DNA from: Nereocystis luetkeana
Taxonomy: Eukaryota; Sar; Phaeophyceae; Laminariales; Laminariaceae
DNA length: 64,000 nt
Assembly: GCA_031213475.1 (NCBI GenBank)
Contig: JARUPZ010000019.1
Span: forward strand, 7,490,870-7,554,869
Direction of reading: 5' to 3'
Both the position numbers and the translations under genes were made by a program. This document shows, piece after piece, positions 44,914 to 55,100 of this stretch; position 1 is the stretch's first letter; each line of letters opens with the position of its first letter. The notes under the pieces are model-generated. The model was not told where the DNA came from. It saw only the letters and a program-made list of their open reading frames with translations, and searched no databases.

Positions 44914-46220
44914 ACCCCGTGCCAGGCGAGCACGGGGGCCGGACAAGGCGGCTCTTCAACCCTCGGGTCTCCTTTCTCGCGCACTTCGTAGGAGTTCTCG
45001 AAAACGGCTGGCTGGAGCTTGATATCGTTGTTTCCGCTTTGGGCTGTCTGCTACGTGTTGATCGCAAAATTGCACTATTGATAGAGCAGGTCCTACGACA
45101 CGCGAAGTAAAAACACAAAACCCTGCAGATAGGATGTTTTGTTCTGCCTTATCTCCCACGGACATATCGTGGATGGAATGCTTCGCCCCGTCTTTACCGA
45201 TATCGTACGAAAAAAAAAGTTGGTTCTGGGAGACTGCTGAAGCCCTGGCTGATGGTTAGAAGGACCGGTGCCAGTCCCGTTCGGAATATGTGAACACACA
45301 CACGGTCACGACAACAAGTAAGGCCTTGGGCTTAGATTGATCACGCTGGCATTCGAGGTTTGTCTCAGGTGTCATGCGATGAGCTCCGCGGCCACGGATA
45401 GAGTTATGCCGCATTCGATCCTCTCGACGGCACAAAGCGACATGACAAGAAAGAGATTTCCATCCGTCGTTCATAATACCCACCAACCAGCAACGATGGT
45501 TGTACAAAGGGGCCCTCGGCAACGAAAGGGGTGCGCCTGTTTCGCCCTGGACAAAACGGCGAGAGATCATTTCCCCACGACGACTTAACAGTAAGACGTA
45601 CACAATTTTCGGCCTCGGTACCTCCATAACTATCAATTGGGAAAAAGTGCGGGCATCTATCCCCTTTTTCTTTATCTCGCAGTTCTCTGTACCTCCTATT
45701 AATGGCTCAAAATGCACCTTGACTAAAATATACCGGTAGGTTAAGATGCCAGGGCTGTTCTGGACACCAAAACTTGGAGCTCTACAGTAGAGCGCTACGT
45801 ACCACAAGCAAGTCGCCCCTCTACATATTTGCCAAGCGCACCGTCACCGTGAAATATGTCGTTGTATGCATCAGCCTCAACCATCGCCGAATAGTATAGG
45901 GTGAAGACCCGGCAGAACAGATCACAGACTTGCCATCTATGGACATATTCGACAAATATTTTATTTGGAATTCCGGATTCTTGCTCAATCATCATGGATC
46001 GGTTGTAACGCAGCACAATATACGGCGCCAATGAACCTGCACAACCAAGTTCGGCCCTTCTCGAATCCTCCTTCAAGCATGATCGCGATATTGGACGGGT
46101 ACCGCCCGCGATGGATGCAACCCACACCCACGGGTACGAGCCACGGCACGGGCCGCTGATAATATCCACGGCGAGGGGTGCGGGGGTTCTGTCGGGAGGG
46201 GGCGGGGGCGGGGGGCGTAC
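44914..46220. other. Downstream region of the RCC1 gene
   Basis: No AATAAA is evident. Short frames only; the 183-codon minus frame at 45256-45807 has no recognisable domain. Confidence 0.3.
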
Positions 46221-46523
46221 TCATTTGTTGCTTGCCTCAGCCATTTGGCCATTGACCACGCATCCCGTTCGAGACGGAGCACCGTTCCTACTCCTAATAG
46301 GGACACCTTCAACGTTTGGGCGCTCACTACGTTGTTTCCACATAATACGTAGTTTTTTTTTGCTAATATTATCCCCTTCATGTTTCACCGCCTGTGGCCA
46401 CCATCTATTTCCCAGGATAGCGATCGTTTTCTCGCTGCTATCTATTAATAGTGTACCAAAATCCTCCACGTCGCATTCGTATATTTCCTTCATCTCCTCT
46501 TCTAACACATCCCGTTCCTCCAT
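46221..46523 (-). CDS. Small unknown ORF, WWPQA family, copy 1
   Basis: ATG at 46523, TGA at 46221-46223, 100 residues. Core: SSEKTIAILGNRWWPQA, then WKQRSERPNVEGVPIRSRNG and APSRTGCV, ending EASNK. It shares its frame, C-terminal stop position and most residues with the copy at 46983-47288. I recognise no family. The N-terminus is acidic (EERDVLEEEMKEIYE). It may be a transposon-borne frame or a duplicated gene fragment. Repeat RC adjoins its 5' side. Confidence 0.45.
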   Translation of the reverse strand: MEERDVLEEEMKEIYECDVEDFGTLLIDSSEKTIAILGNRWWPQAVKHEGDNISKKKLRIMWKQRSERPNVEGVPIRSRNGAPSRTGCVVNGQMAEASNK

Positions 46524-46526
46524 GGA

Positions 46527-46913
46527 GGGGGGGGTGTACTCGATAGGAGAGATGTGTTCGATCTCATGCATGGCCGTAGTCGTATGACCATAGACCCTCG
46601 CATCCCTACAATGCCGGGACGGAGCATGCCGGGCTTTCACCGACCAGGCAGACATTGCTTGCACCAAGCGCGAAGCGCCGTGAGGTGTCCGGCGAGTCGC
46701 ATGAAGGGTAAGCTGCATCCTACTAAGAACCGCTTTTGAGGCGGACTTGCATATTGATGGCAGCTTCAATGAGTTGATTTAATTTCCGGTGTAGGCATTT
46801 CCAGAGACAGCAATGGGAGTACTATGTAACTGCCTTTTGGGTGCCTTACCTTGAACACTACGTGATACGATCATTCCCAATTGTGCGGAGTAAAGGTTAT
46901 TTACCTCGCACAA
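46527..46913 (+). repeat. Dispersed repeat RC, copy 2
   Basis: Closely matches 28488-28885 end to end, finishing CGGAGTAAAGGTTATTTACCTCGCACAAA. It lies between the two small ORF copies. Confidence 0.8.
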
Positions 46914-46982
46914 AGAGGGGGGGGGGGGGGTAGTCGGGAGGGGGGAAGGGATACTGTCGGGTGGGGGGGAGGAGGGGCGTAC

Positions 46983-47288
46983 TCACTTGCTGCTAGCCTT
47001 AGCCATGTGATCATTGGTCAAGCATCCCATTCGAGACGGAGCACCGTTCCCACTCCTGATAGAGACACCTCCAACAATTGGGCGCTCATTACGTTGTTTC
47101 CATACTTCGTGTATCACATATAAACTTTTGCTAATCTTACCCCCTCCCTGTATCGCCGCCTGTGGCCACCATCTGTCTCCCAGGATAGCGATCATTTTCT
47201 CACTAGTATCTGGTGTAGGAAACTTCTCCATGTCACGTTCGTCTACAGTATAGCTACTTGAAATCGGGAGGGGGGGGGGGGTGCTCAT
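46983..47288 (-). CDS. Small unknown ORF, WWPQA family, copy 2
   Basis: From ATG 47288 to TGA 46983-46985, 101 residues. Core: TSEKMIAILGDRWWPQA, then WKQRNERPIVGGVSIRSGNG and APSRMGCL, ending KASSK. Alignment with copy 1 is gap-free across the last 45 residues or so and looser before. An in-frame Met further upstream (47360) is possible. Function unknown. Confidence 0.45.
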   Translation of the reverse strand: MSTPPPLPISSSYTVDERDMEKFPTPDTSEKMIAILGDRWWPQAAIQGGGKISKSLYVIHEVWKQRNERPIVGGVSIRSGNGAPSRMGCLTNDHMAKASSK

Positions 47289-47349
47289 TACCATGCATGG
47301 CCTGAGTCGTACGACCATGGGGGGGCGTTGTCGGAAAACCGTTACGAAA

Positions 47350-47847
47350 ATTGGCACCACTGCTCATCATCCATCGCATCAAAACCCCCAGCGAGCGACG
47401 ATATTCGCGGTAACACTGCGGTCGAGGTAACGAGTTCTCTGTGACAACTGTGGCGATACACTTGTTGTGGAGATATTGTCGTGGCGATGCTGCAGTAGCA
47501 ACGTTTGTGTCGACGCTCTTTTTTAATCCCTGAGCCCGACGACGAAACCCACCGAAAAACACAACAGCCACACCGGGACAACTGTTTAACAGCTACAGCA
47601 ACAGCAACACCAACAACGTCGGCAATGACAATAACAGCAACGGCACCACCAACACCAAGACCAACACCGCCACCGCCAACACCTACACCTACACCTACAC
47701 CAACACCTCACACCAGTACTATATCACACTATTGAAAACACCAACTACCAGGTACTAACTGCAGCCGCAAACGATTCGAAGCTGTGCAAGCGATACTAAA
47801 ACTACCGTACGCGCCTTACTAAACCAGGTAGGTGCTTTTATATGATT
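47350..47847. other. Spacer with ACC/ACA-rich simple repeats
   Basis: CAACAGCAACACC-type and ACACCT microsatellites at 47590-47715. No gene supported. Confidence 0.4.
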
Positions 47848-47857
47848 ATTATCGGAG

Positions 47858-48210
47858 TGTCATGATACTGCTTTGTATGAGGTTGAAAGCCCGGTAATTA
47901 CCTGGGTTCTGGCGCTGGGATCGTATTTGTAGTACTTGGAAGGCGTATCTTAGGTGGAAAACCAGGGTTTTTCCAGAGAGGCACGAGCGTGGTCTCAGTC
48001 TCCGTCATGCACGAAAGGAATACAGTGGCTCTTCTATCTCTAAGCGAACATCAACGTGAGTACAAACGAGTGCCGGCTAAATAGGCAGACCTGTCCAGGG
48101 ATACAAAGTGTCCCGCTCTCCGTGGTCTTAACAAGTGGCGTCGACGGCAGACCTGCGCGTGAAATCACAATGGGTTTCCAATCCATTTCCTTAACCACTC
48201 GGGCACGACG
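47858..48210 (+). mobile_element. L1 solo LTR joined to a complementary copy of its tRNA-Ser(GGA) primer
   Basis: Fossil. 47858-48133 is a 276-bp L1 LTR (TGTCATGATACTG to GTCTTAACA). After AG, the sequence 48136-48210 is not element interior: read on minus it is a tRNA-Ser. It has TCGTCGTG, a D-arm CCCGAGTGGTTAAGG, an anticodon arm ATGGATTGGAAACCCAT (anticodon GGA), a variable arm TGATTTCACG and then a short T-arm GCAGG/CTGCC lacking its loop. The acceptor strand follows, ending in CCA next to the LTR. Eukaryotic tRNA genes do not encode CCA. The unit interrupts an M1 MITE, with GGAG at left and CGAG/GAG at right. Confidence 0.85.
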
Positions 48211-48290
48211 AGAGCTTTTCCCCCATATTCTCGACATTTTTTTCGCGCAATTTTTCAATCTTCCATATTTCCCTGATATTTTTTTCTAAG

Positions 48291-50073
48291 ACCTATGCCA
48301 ATGGAAACGCGAAGTTCGAAAGTTTTTTTCTAATATATCGCTTTCAAAAAACAGCCGAAAAAATTCTCGTACCGCCGCTGTGGGAAAAAAAGAGAAAAAA
48401 GTTTGATTTTTTCTCTTTTTTCCCCCAACGGCTGCAGGCGGCGCAATTTGTGTTTTTCTGGTTTCAAATTGTCAACACGGTGATCGAAACCAGCTCGTGC
48501 GACGATCGACGCTCGATCTCGACATAGACTCAGCCCACGGCCAACCCGCTCGGTATCTGGCAAGGCCAGCGAATATAGATGACGGCCTCGAAGATATCAG
48601 GTGGATCCATGGTCTAGGGCGCGAGAGCTGGCCAGCGGCGTCCTACGGTATCCTCCCAAACCTGAAAAAAAGGTCTATTTTTTGCCATTCGAGACGGGTG
48701 GAGAAGTTTAGTCTTCTGTTTTGTGCAAACCAGCGGCCAAATGTTTTTTTGTCATACGCCTGGTCAGGTCCCGCCACATGACACTGGCCATGGTGTGAAG
48801 ACGGTGACCATAGGGTGGGTCGGAGCCCCTAACGAGCGCACTCCGTTCAGAATTCATGACGCAATCGTTGGTTTTGTTGATCGATGTCTGTCGAGGACTC
48901 GGAATCTCGCCGCTTCGAACCAAAGGTCGGCCTGAGTTTTTCTCAAGCCGATGTTGGCCCACAACATCGGCCCCAGATTGCTTTTTTCGGGCTTTTCCTG
49001 GCAGGTCTCCTATGCCAATGGAAACGCGAAGTTCAAAAGTATTTTTTCAAATATATCGCTTTAAAAAAACAGCCGAATTTTTTCTCGTACCGCCGCTGTG
49101 GGAAAAAAAGGGAAAAAAGTTTGATTTTTTCTTTTTTTTTCCCCAACGGCTGCCGGCGGCGCAATTTGTGTTTTTCTGGTCGCAAATTGTCAACACGGTG
49201 ATCGAAACCAGCTCGTGCGACGATCGACGCTCGATCTCGACATAGAGACTCAGCCCACGGCCAACCCACTCGGTATCTGGCAAGCCCAACGAGTATATAG
49301 ATGACGGCCTCGAAGATATCAGGGAGATCCATGGTCTAGGGGGCGAGAGCTTGCCGGCGGCGTCGTACGGTATCCTCCCAAACCTGAAAAAAAGTCTATT
49401 TTTTGCCATTCGAGACGGATGGAGAAGTTTAGTCTTCTGTTTTGTGCAAACTAGCGGCCAAATGTGTTTTTATCACACGCCTGGTCAGCTCCCGCCACAT
49501 GACACCGGCCATGGTGTGAAGACGATGACCCTAGGGTGGGTCGGAGCCCCTAACGAGCGCACTCCGTTCAGAATTCGTGACGCAATCGTTGGTTTTGTTG
49601 ATCGATGTCTGTCGAGGACTCGGAATCTCGCCGCTTCGAACCAAAGATCGGCCTGAGTTTTTCTCAAGTCGATGTTGGCCCAACATCGGCCCCAGATTTG
49701 CTTTTTTCGGGCTTTTCCAAAAGTTAGGAACTTTTTTTTTTTTTTAGGTGGCCCACATAGGAAGCGTGTTCTGATTTTTTTTGGCGGGTATCTTTGAAAT
49801 TCAAACTTTTTATTGCAACTTCGCTGTACCATTGGCATAGGTCTTCGGAACTTTTTTTTTTTTTAGGTGGCCCATAGGAAGCGTGTTCTGAAAATTTTTG
49901 GCGGGTATCTTTGAAATTCAAAGTTTTTATTGCAACTTCGCTGTACCATTGGCGTAGGTCGGAACTTTTTTTTTTTTTTACGTGGCCCATAGGAAGCGTG
50001 TTCCGATTTTTTTGGCGGGTACCTTTGAAATTCAAAGTTTTTTTTGAAACTTCGCTGTCCCATTGGCATAGGT
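48291..50073. mobile_element. 1.78-kb foldback element with internal 717-bp duplication
   Basis: Ends are inverted: ACCTATGCCAATGG(A/G)(A/C).CGCGAAGTT-like at both. Inside, 48292-49008 and 49009-49725 are a direct duplication of about 717 bp (for example CGGCGGCGCAATTTGTG-type, ACACGGTGATCGAAACCAGC, GAAGTTTAGTCTTCTGTTTT). Then come three units of about 115 bp (from 49729, 49848 and 49963) built on TAGGTGGCCCATAGGAAGCG and TTGCAACTTCGCTGTACCAT. No transposase was found; the target duplication is unclear. Confidence 0.75.
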
Positions 50074-50255
50074 AAAAAATCGTGAAATTCAAGGAACTTG
50101 TTTTTTTTTTCTTCTGGAAAATTTCACGAATGGTGGCAGAACGCCTCCGTATATTGATACATATCTCCAAATATTTCCAAACTTTGGAAATTATGGAAAA
50201 AACGCTCTCCGATAAGAATGAACTAGCCTCCCCGTATATTGACACATTTTTTTGG

Positions 50256-50461
50256 TTCATTCTTATCGGAGAGCGTTTTTTCCATAATTTCCAAAGTTTG
50301 GAAATAATTGGAGATATATATGTGTATCAATATACGGAGGCGTTCTGTCACTATTCGTGAAATTCTCCAGAAGAACCAAAAATATCAAGTTCGTTAAACA
50401 TTCCAACATAAGGAAAAAAATCCCCAGGAAAATACCAGGTATGGAAGATTGAAAAATTGAG
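50256..50461 (+). mobile_element. MITE family M1, plus-oriented copy
   Basis: Starts CTTATCGGAGAGCG and runs through GGAGGCGTTCTGTCACTATT to GGAAGATTGAAAAATTGAG, where it loses its right end. With the end of the nested copy at 50217 it forms a large inverted pair. Confidence 0.8.
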
Positions 50462-50520
50462 CATACAGACTCGATCGTAATATAGACAACATGACGTATA
50501 CGAGTACATCCATGTAAGCC

Positions 50521-50864
50521 GGTCGCCCCGGTGGTTCAAGTGGTTAACCTCGAATTCTACTTGTTTGAGTCCTGGGTTCGAGCCCCAGGAGGGTCGGACT
50601 TTGACTTTATTTGCAAAAATAAAAAAAGGGATTCAATTGTTGAGAGCGCCTTGCAGCGTGGGTAGGCACAATTCGATGCGAGTCGACGAGGGAAGAAAAG
50701 GCTGAAATCTTCTCGCGATAAAAATGAAGGCACGTACCGTAGCGGGAAGGGGGAAGAAGAGCCTGCTACGTGTCCCCGGATCTAAGTTACGAGTCGGAAG
50801 GAGAGAGAGAAGAAGATGTGCGAAGATAATGAATGGGATGAGAAAAAAAAAAAAAAAAAAAAAA
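50521..50864 (+). mobile_element. tRNA-headed SINE related to S1, with poly(A) tail
   Basis: Head: CCCCGGTGGTTCAAGTGG (A-box-like) and CCTGGGTTCGAGCCCCAGG (B-box-like with a good T-stem). The body carries AAGGCACGTACCG and ends in a 22-base A-run. The acceptor stem does not pair, so it is a SINE head and not a tRNA gene. Confidence 0.75.
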
Positions 50865-51492
50865 TGTCGTATGCAACAAATACGAATGGATGTATGCTGT
50901 ATACTCGAGGTATGTACGTACATACCTGTGGTATTGCCCGCTGGGAAGATACACGCACGGTTATATTGCTAATAGTATGTCTTATACCAGGTATGTACTG
51001 CTGTTTGTACCAAAGGCAGCGACGTTTTCGGCACAAACTGAAACTATCATGCTACAGCAGTATGCGTACTCGTACGCTATTATTTCTTTGTCTGCCGCCG
51101 GCCGTTGAACGTGTCCCTCTGTTCCAATTGTTTCAGTTCATTACTATTATTTTAGTTAATTGTAGATTGTCGTCACGTGTCCGTGGTGCTACTGTTGCTG
51201 CGAATGCATGACAGGTTGCGCAGCCCGCACGGTACTGTAATCAGTGCAACCAAGAACAGTGAGCGGGTGCGGATTACGCCAGGCTGCACTGAGCAGTGGC
51301 TTTGAGCAGGTAAGAGAGGATAGAGGGTACAGGATATGTAAGGTGGACGGAACGGGGAACGGACCCTAATTGAAACGCCGAAACGTCGAATCCATCCCTA
51401 ATAAAAAAAGCCACTGATATCATATTAAACTCCGCGCACCTTGAGGAACGAACGACGAACATCAAGCCATATACGAATACAAGGCTAGTCTC

Positions 51493-52065
51493 ATGTCAAC
51501 GCCAAGCGGCGGAAGGTCTCATGCCGGTGGACAAGGTCAAGGAGGGGGGGGCAGTGGTAGCAGGGGCGGTGGTTCGAATCGCCGTTCAAAGAAAAAGAGA
51601 ATGTCCGGCGCCAACAGGGCCACAGGAGGAGCCGGAGCAGAGGAGCAACATGTAAGAAGGTCACCGATCGTGTCTTCGTCTTGTACAGAGTGCGAGGTTG
51701 TGCTTGCCAACTACTTTGCGTTTCAAGCCCCCTTCGCCATCGACAATCGACACAGCAGTATATACGCTCGCGGCGGCTTCTTGCGCCCTTCTGAAGAAGG
51801 CGAACAAGGCACACGCGCCGCCCATCTCCGGTAGACATCGTCAAGCAAATTTGTTTTGTTTTTTCTTGTCTTTGCGACTGGACCGGATCTTGTTCCAAAA
51901 AGTGCCGCTCCACACGACGTTGGTGAGGTTGGGGGTCGGGGGGTGGAACACTCTGTGTTTTTCTTATTTACTTGCTGTGCACCCTTTTTATCATCTCAAA
52001 AACCAGGGACTGCAGCACACTTGAAAAACCCACAAGCGCAAACACCTCCTCCTCGTGTATGGTCC

Positions 52066-52162
<97 letters not shown>

Positions 52163-55100
52163 ATCCCTCTCTCTTTCTCTCTCTCTCCCTAACTCGCCCC
52201 AACCACCCACCGCCTGCACCCCCAAGCAGCATGTGAGCCAAGATGCTAGTGAGCAAGGCAGCGGCGGTGGCAGCGGTGGAGGAGGCGGCGGCGGTGGGGG
52301 GGGGGATAGGGGTAGAGGAGATGGGGGAAACTCAGGCGGCGGTACTTCTGGCAACCGCGGCTCCCACAATTCTGGCGGAGGAAGCAAGAGAGGCGGCAGA
52401 TCGGGCAGTCGTAGCGCCGGCGGCATCAACGGCGGCGGCGGCGGTGGCGGCGGTGGCGGCGGCGGCGGCGGAGGGAGCGGAGGCGGAGGCGGAGGGGGTG
52501 GGGGAAGCGGGGGTGGGGGAGGTGGCGGTGGTCGTGACCGCGGCGGTAACTCCGATGAGTTCGATGAGCGAGCTATTCGCGATTTCCAAAGCTGGGTGGC
52601 CTCGGGGTCGGCCCCCGATGCGGCGACGGTGGCGCAGCAGAACTACGACAAGGACGAGTCGGTGCCTCGGTACACCCGACAAGTCCGCCACTCCCTTCAA
52701 AAGCGGGACGTCGGAGCCTACGCGCCGCGCCCCACCCGTGCGTCGCCGGCAACGGGCAACGGGGCTGCTGTAGCGGACGCTGCTGTAGCGGACGCTGCCG
52801 CCGCGGACGCTGCCGCCGCCGCCGCCGCCGCCGCCGCCATCGCCACCCATCAGGGTAGCAACAGCATTCATCCCGGTGGATTCGTTGACAACGCCAGCGA
52901 TAGCTACGGCGAGAGGGCGCCGCCCGCGTGGGGGGGGTCCGACTCGCTTGCTCCTAACGCTATTAACAGTATAGCATCCGCTCAGCGGGGAGTACTGGGG
53001 GGGATTGGCATGCCTGTGCAGCCTGTGCAGGATGGGGCATTTACGGACGTAGGCCGCATAGAGGAGGAGAGGTGGGTCCAGACGGGTCAAGGAGGCCAAG
53101 GCTATGAGGTTTCCAAAGGAAGAGGAGAAGTCGATGTTGTTTCTCGTACGGTGGGGGCTGCGGGTCCACGGGGCGATGGCTATGACGGAGGAGTTCCTCA
53201 AGACCAGGTGCGTTTTCATTTGTGTTCGAGAGTTTTAAATTTTTTCTTGGGCACCGATCCCCGCGGCCTGGTTTTCTGCTCTAGGCTAGGACATACCAGG
53301 TACCTAGTACCTGGTATGAACTATCCGTTGCGTTGTGTTGCCCACGTTGTGCATGTGTGGAGCCCTTTTGCCTTTCTAGACAGTACCCCAGGCAGGCGGA
53401 GCGTGTGTTTCGTGTGAGCTGTCGGCGGCGCCTTCTGTAATATGCCATGCTCCGTGTCCATTTTTCACCCTTGCAAAGAAGAGGAGTTTCGACGAAACCC
53501 TCGATCTCACAGCTGAGGTGTATGTGTGTGTTCCCCCCCCCCCCAGTGCCTCCCAGATCTCGAGGTTCCAGGTATACCCAACTCTTGAAGCAGCCCCGAT
53601 TTTGTTTTTCGGCCCTGACTATTGTCAATACTACTCTACTTGCGTGTGCCTCTGCAGACGGGGCCGTGGAGCGGCATGGCGGGAGACATCACCGAGGACG
53701 GTGCTGGCGGTGCTGCCAACGGCGCGTTGCGTTCGCATCCGCCCAACCTATTGATAGGCGCGCCTCAGCAGTCTCTTCACTCGCGCCTTGGAGACCTGGC
53801 CATAGACGGTGGGCAAAGGTTCCCGGATTATCAGCAGCAGCAGCAGCAGCAGCATTTGGTCGGCAACGAACAGGTATTTTCGACAAAAGTTGCGGACACC
53901 TCAGCTGTTAATTTTTATTTTATTTTTTTCTTGTCGAAACTCACAGACACCTCAGCTGTTATTTATTTATTTTTTTCTTGTCGAAACTCACCTTTGCAAG
54001 CTGCGTGCGATAGTTCGACCGCACGTGCAAAACGGGGTGTACAACCTCGTTAAGGTTTACAGGTCGGCGGCTCCCCTGGACGATAGCACCAGGGTCAACA
54101 GTACGATTTTATAAACAACCGGTGCTCGCATTGTATATATAGAACTACATACAGATGCCTCACTGCGCATGCTCGGTTGGTACACCCCTGGCCTCTCAGA
54201 GCTCCCACTTGGAAACCGCCTCCCTTTATTACTTGCCGGGCCTTTCCAACGGTTCTTTATTTTCTCCATTTCTCTTGGCAACTTTCGGTCATTTTTTTGC
54301 CTTTTTTCTTCTTTCGTTTCGTGTCCATGCGTGTACTCCGAGTACGGCACCGCGGGCGAGCCCGGCGCCGTCGTGGGTGTCAGCGGGTGCTGGGGGGTGA
54401 AGGGGGGGTTGCAAGGAGCGCGGTCGCCGCTTTTGTGCCTAGGCGTCGCGTGTGCCTCGAGACACGCGGGATGCATGAATGGGCTCTGTCCGGCCTCCAT
54501 TTGTTATTTTTGATAGAGCATGTACGAGTAATCAAGGGTCGTTCGAGATTACAAGATAAGATTCAAGCGGTGCTTATTTTTGCGACCACGCTGAAGTTGA
54601 AAGAGGGAGCTGCGCAGTCTGAGCACCAACATTGTCGAGCTGGCGAACGACGGCCACGGTGAGCACGGGGCCTCACGCGAGACGGGCGACGGGGCTGACT
54701 GTGGCAGAGAGTGAGGAGAGCTTTACCCGGACCGAATCGGTGGCGAGGTGGTCGCGAGAGGGGCGGGCGGCGTACGAGGTTGAGAGAAAAGCTCTGCTGT
54801 TTGTTTTTGTTTTTTTTTTACCGGTGCAAGGTGTTCCAATCAGGCCGAAAAGTATTACATGAGGGGACGGGGATTTTTTGTCTTTCCAAATTTTCGGTTT
54901 CATTTTCATTGTTTTTGCGGTGCTGCTGTGCCGTGCTGTGCTTTCTCTTTCGTACATACAACAAGCATATCAAAAGAAGAAAAGGATCACCCTATGCACC
55001 TGGGGTATGTACGTACGTACGGCATGTAAGCGAGCGTAGCAGGCGGAACCGCCCGCGAAGCGTAGCGTATGTGGCGTCCGAGCTGTTTTTTCCTGAAGCA

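Larger units (their letters stand above)
47848..50217 (-). mobile_element. MITE family M1 copy broken up by two nested insertions
   Basis: Pieces in order: end TTATCGGAG (47849-47857), body 48211-48290 (GAGAGCTTTT, GACATTTTTTTCGCGCAATT, TTCAATCTTCCATATTTCC), and the other half 50074-50217 (TTCTGGAAAATTTCACG, CAGAACGCCTCCGTAT, CGCTCTCCGATAAG). They follow the inverse of the full copy at 35071-35293. The gaps are an LTR-tRNA unit (47858-48210) and a foldback element (48291-50073). Confidence 0.85.

Noticed and set aside
48136-48210. Functional tRNA-Ser gene
   Set aside because: T-loop is missing, CCA is encoded and it is fused to an LTR; a reverse-transcribed primer explains all three.
50521-50600. 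tRNA gene
   Set aside because: Good boxes and T-stem but no pairing acceptor stem, and a SINE body with poly(A) follows. The heads at 5404, 13744, 14240, 18030, 19550, 20610, 36010 and 43290 were rejected as tRNA genes for like reasons.
51972-52229. Reading the plus frame at 51972-53417 as one exon
   Set aside because: Its first part only translates the TC microsatellite (poly-Ser-Leu); a strong acceptor at 52229 in phase 0 fits better.
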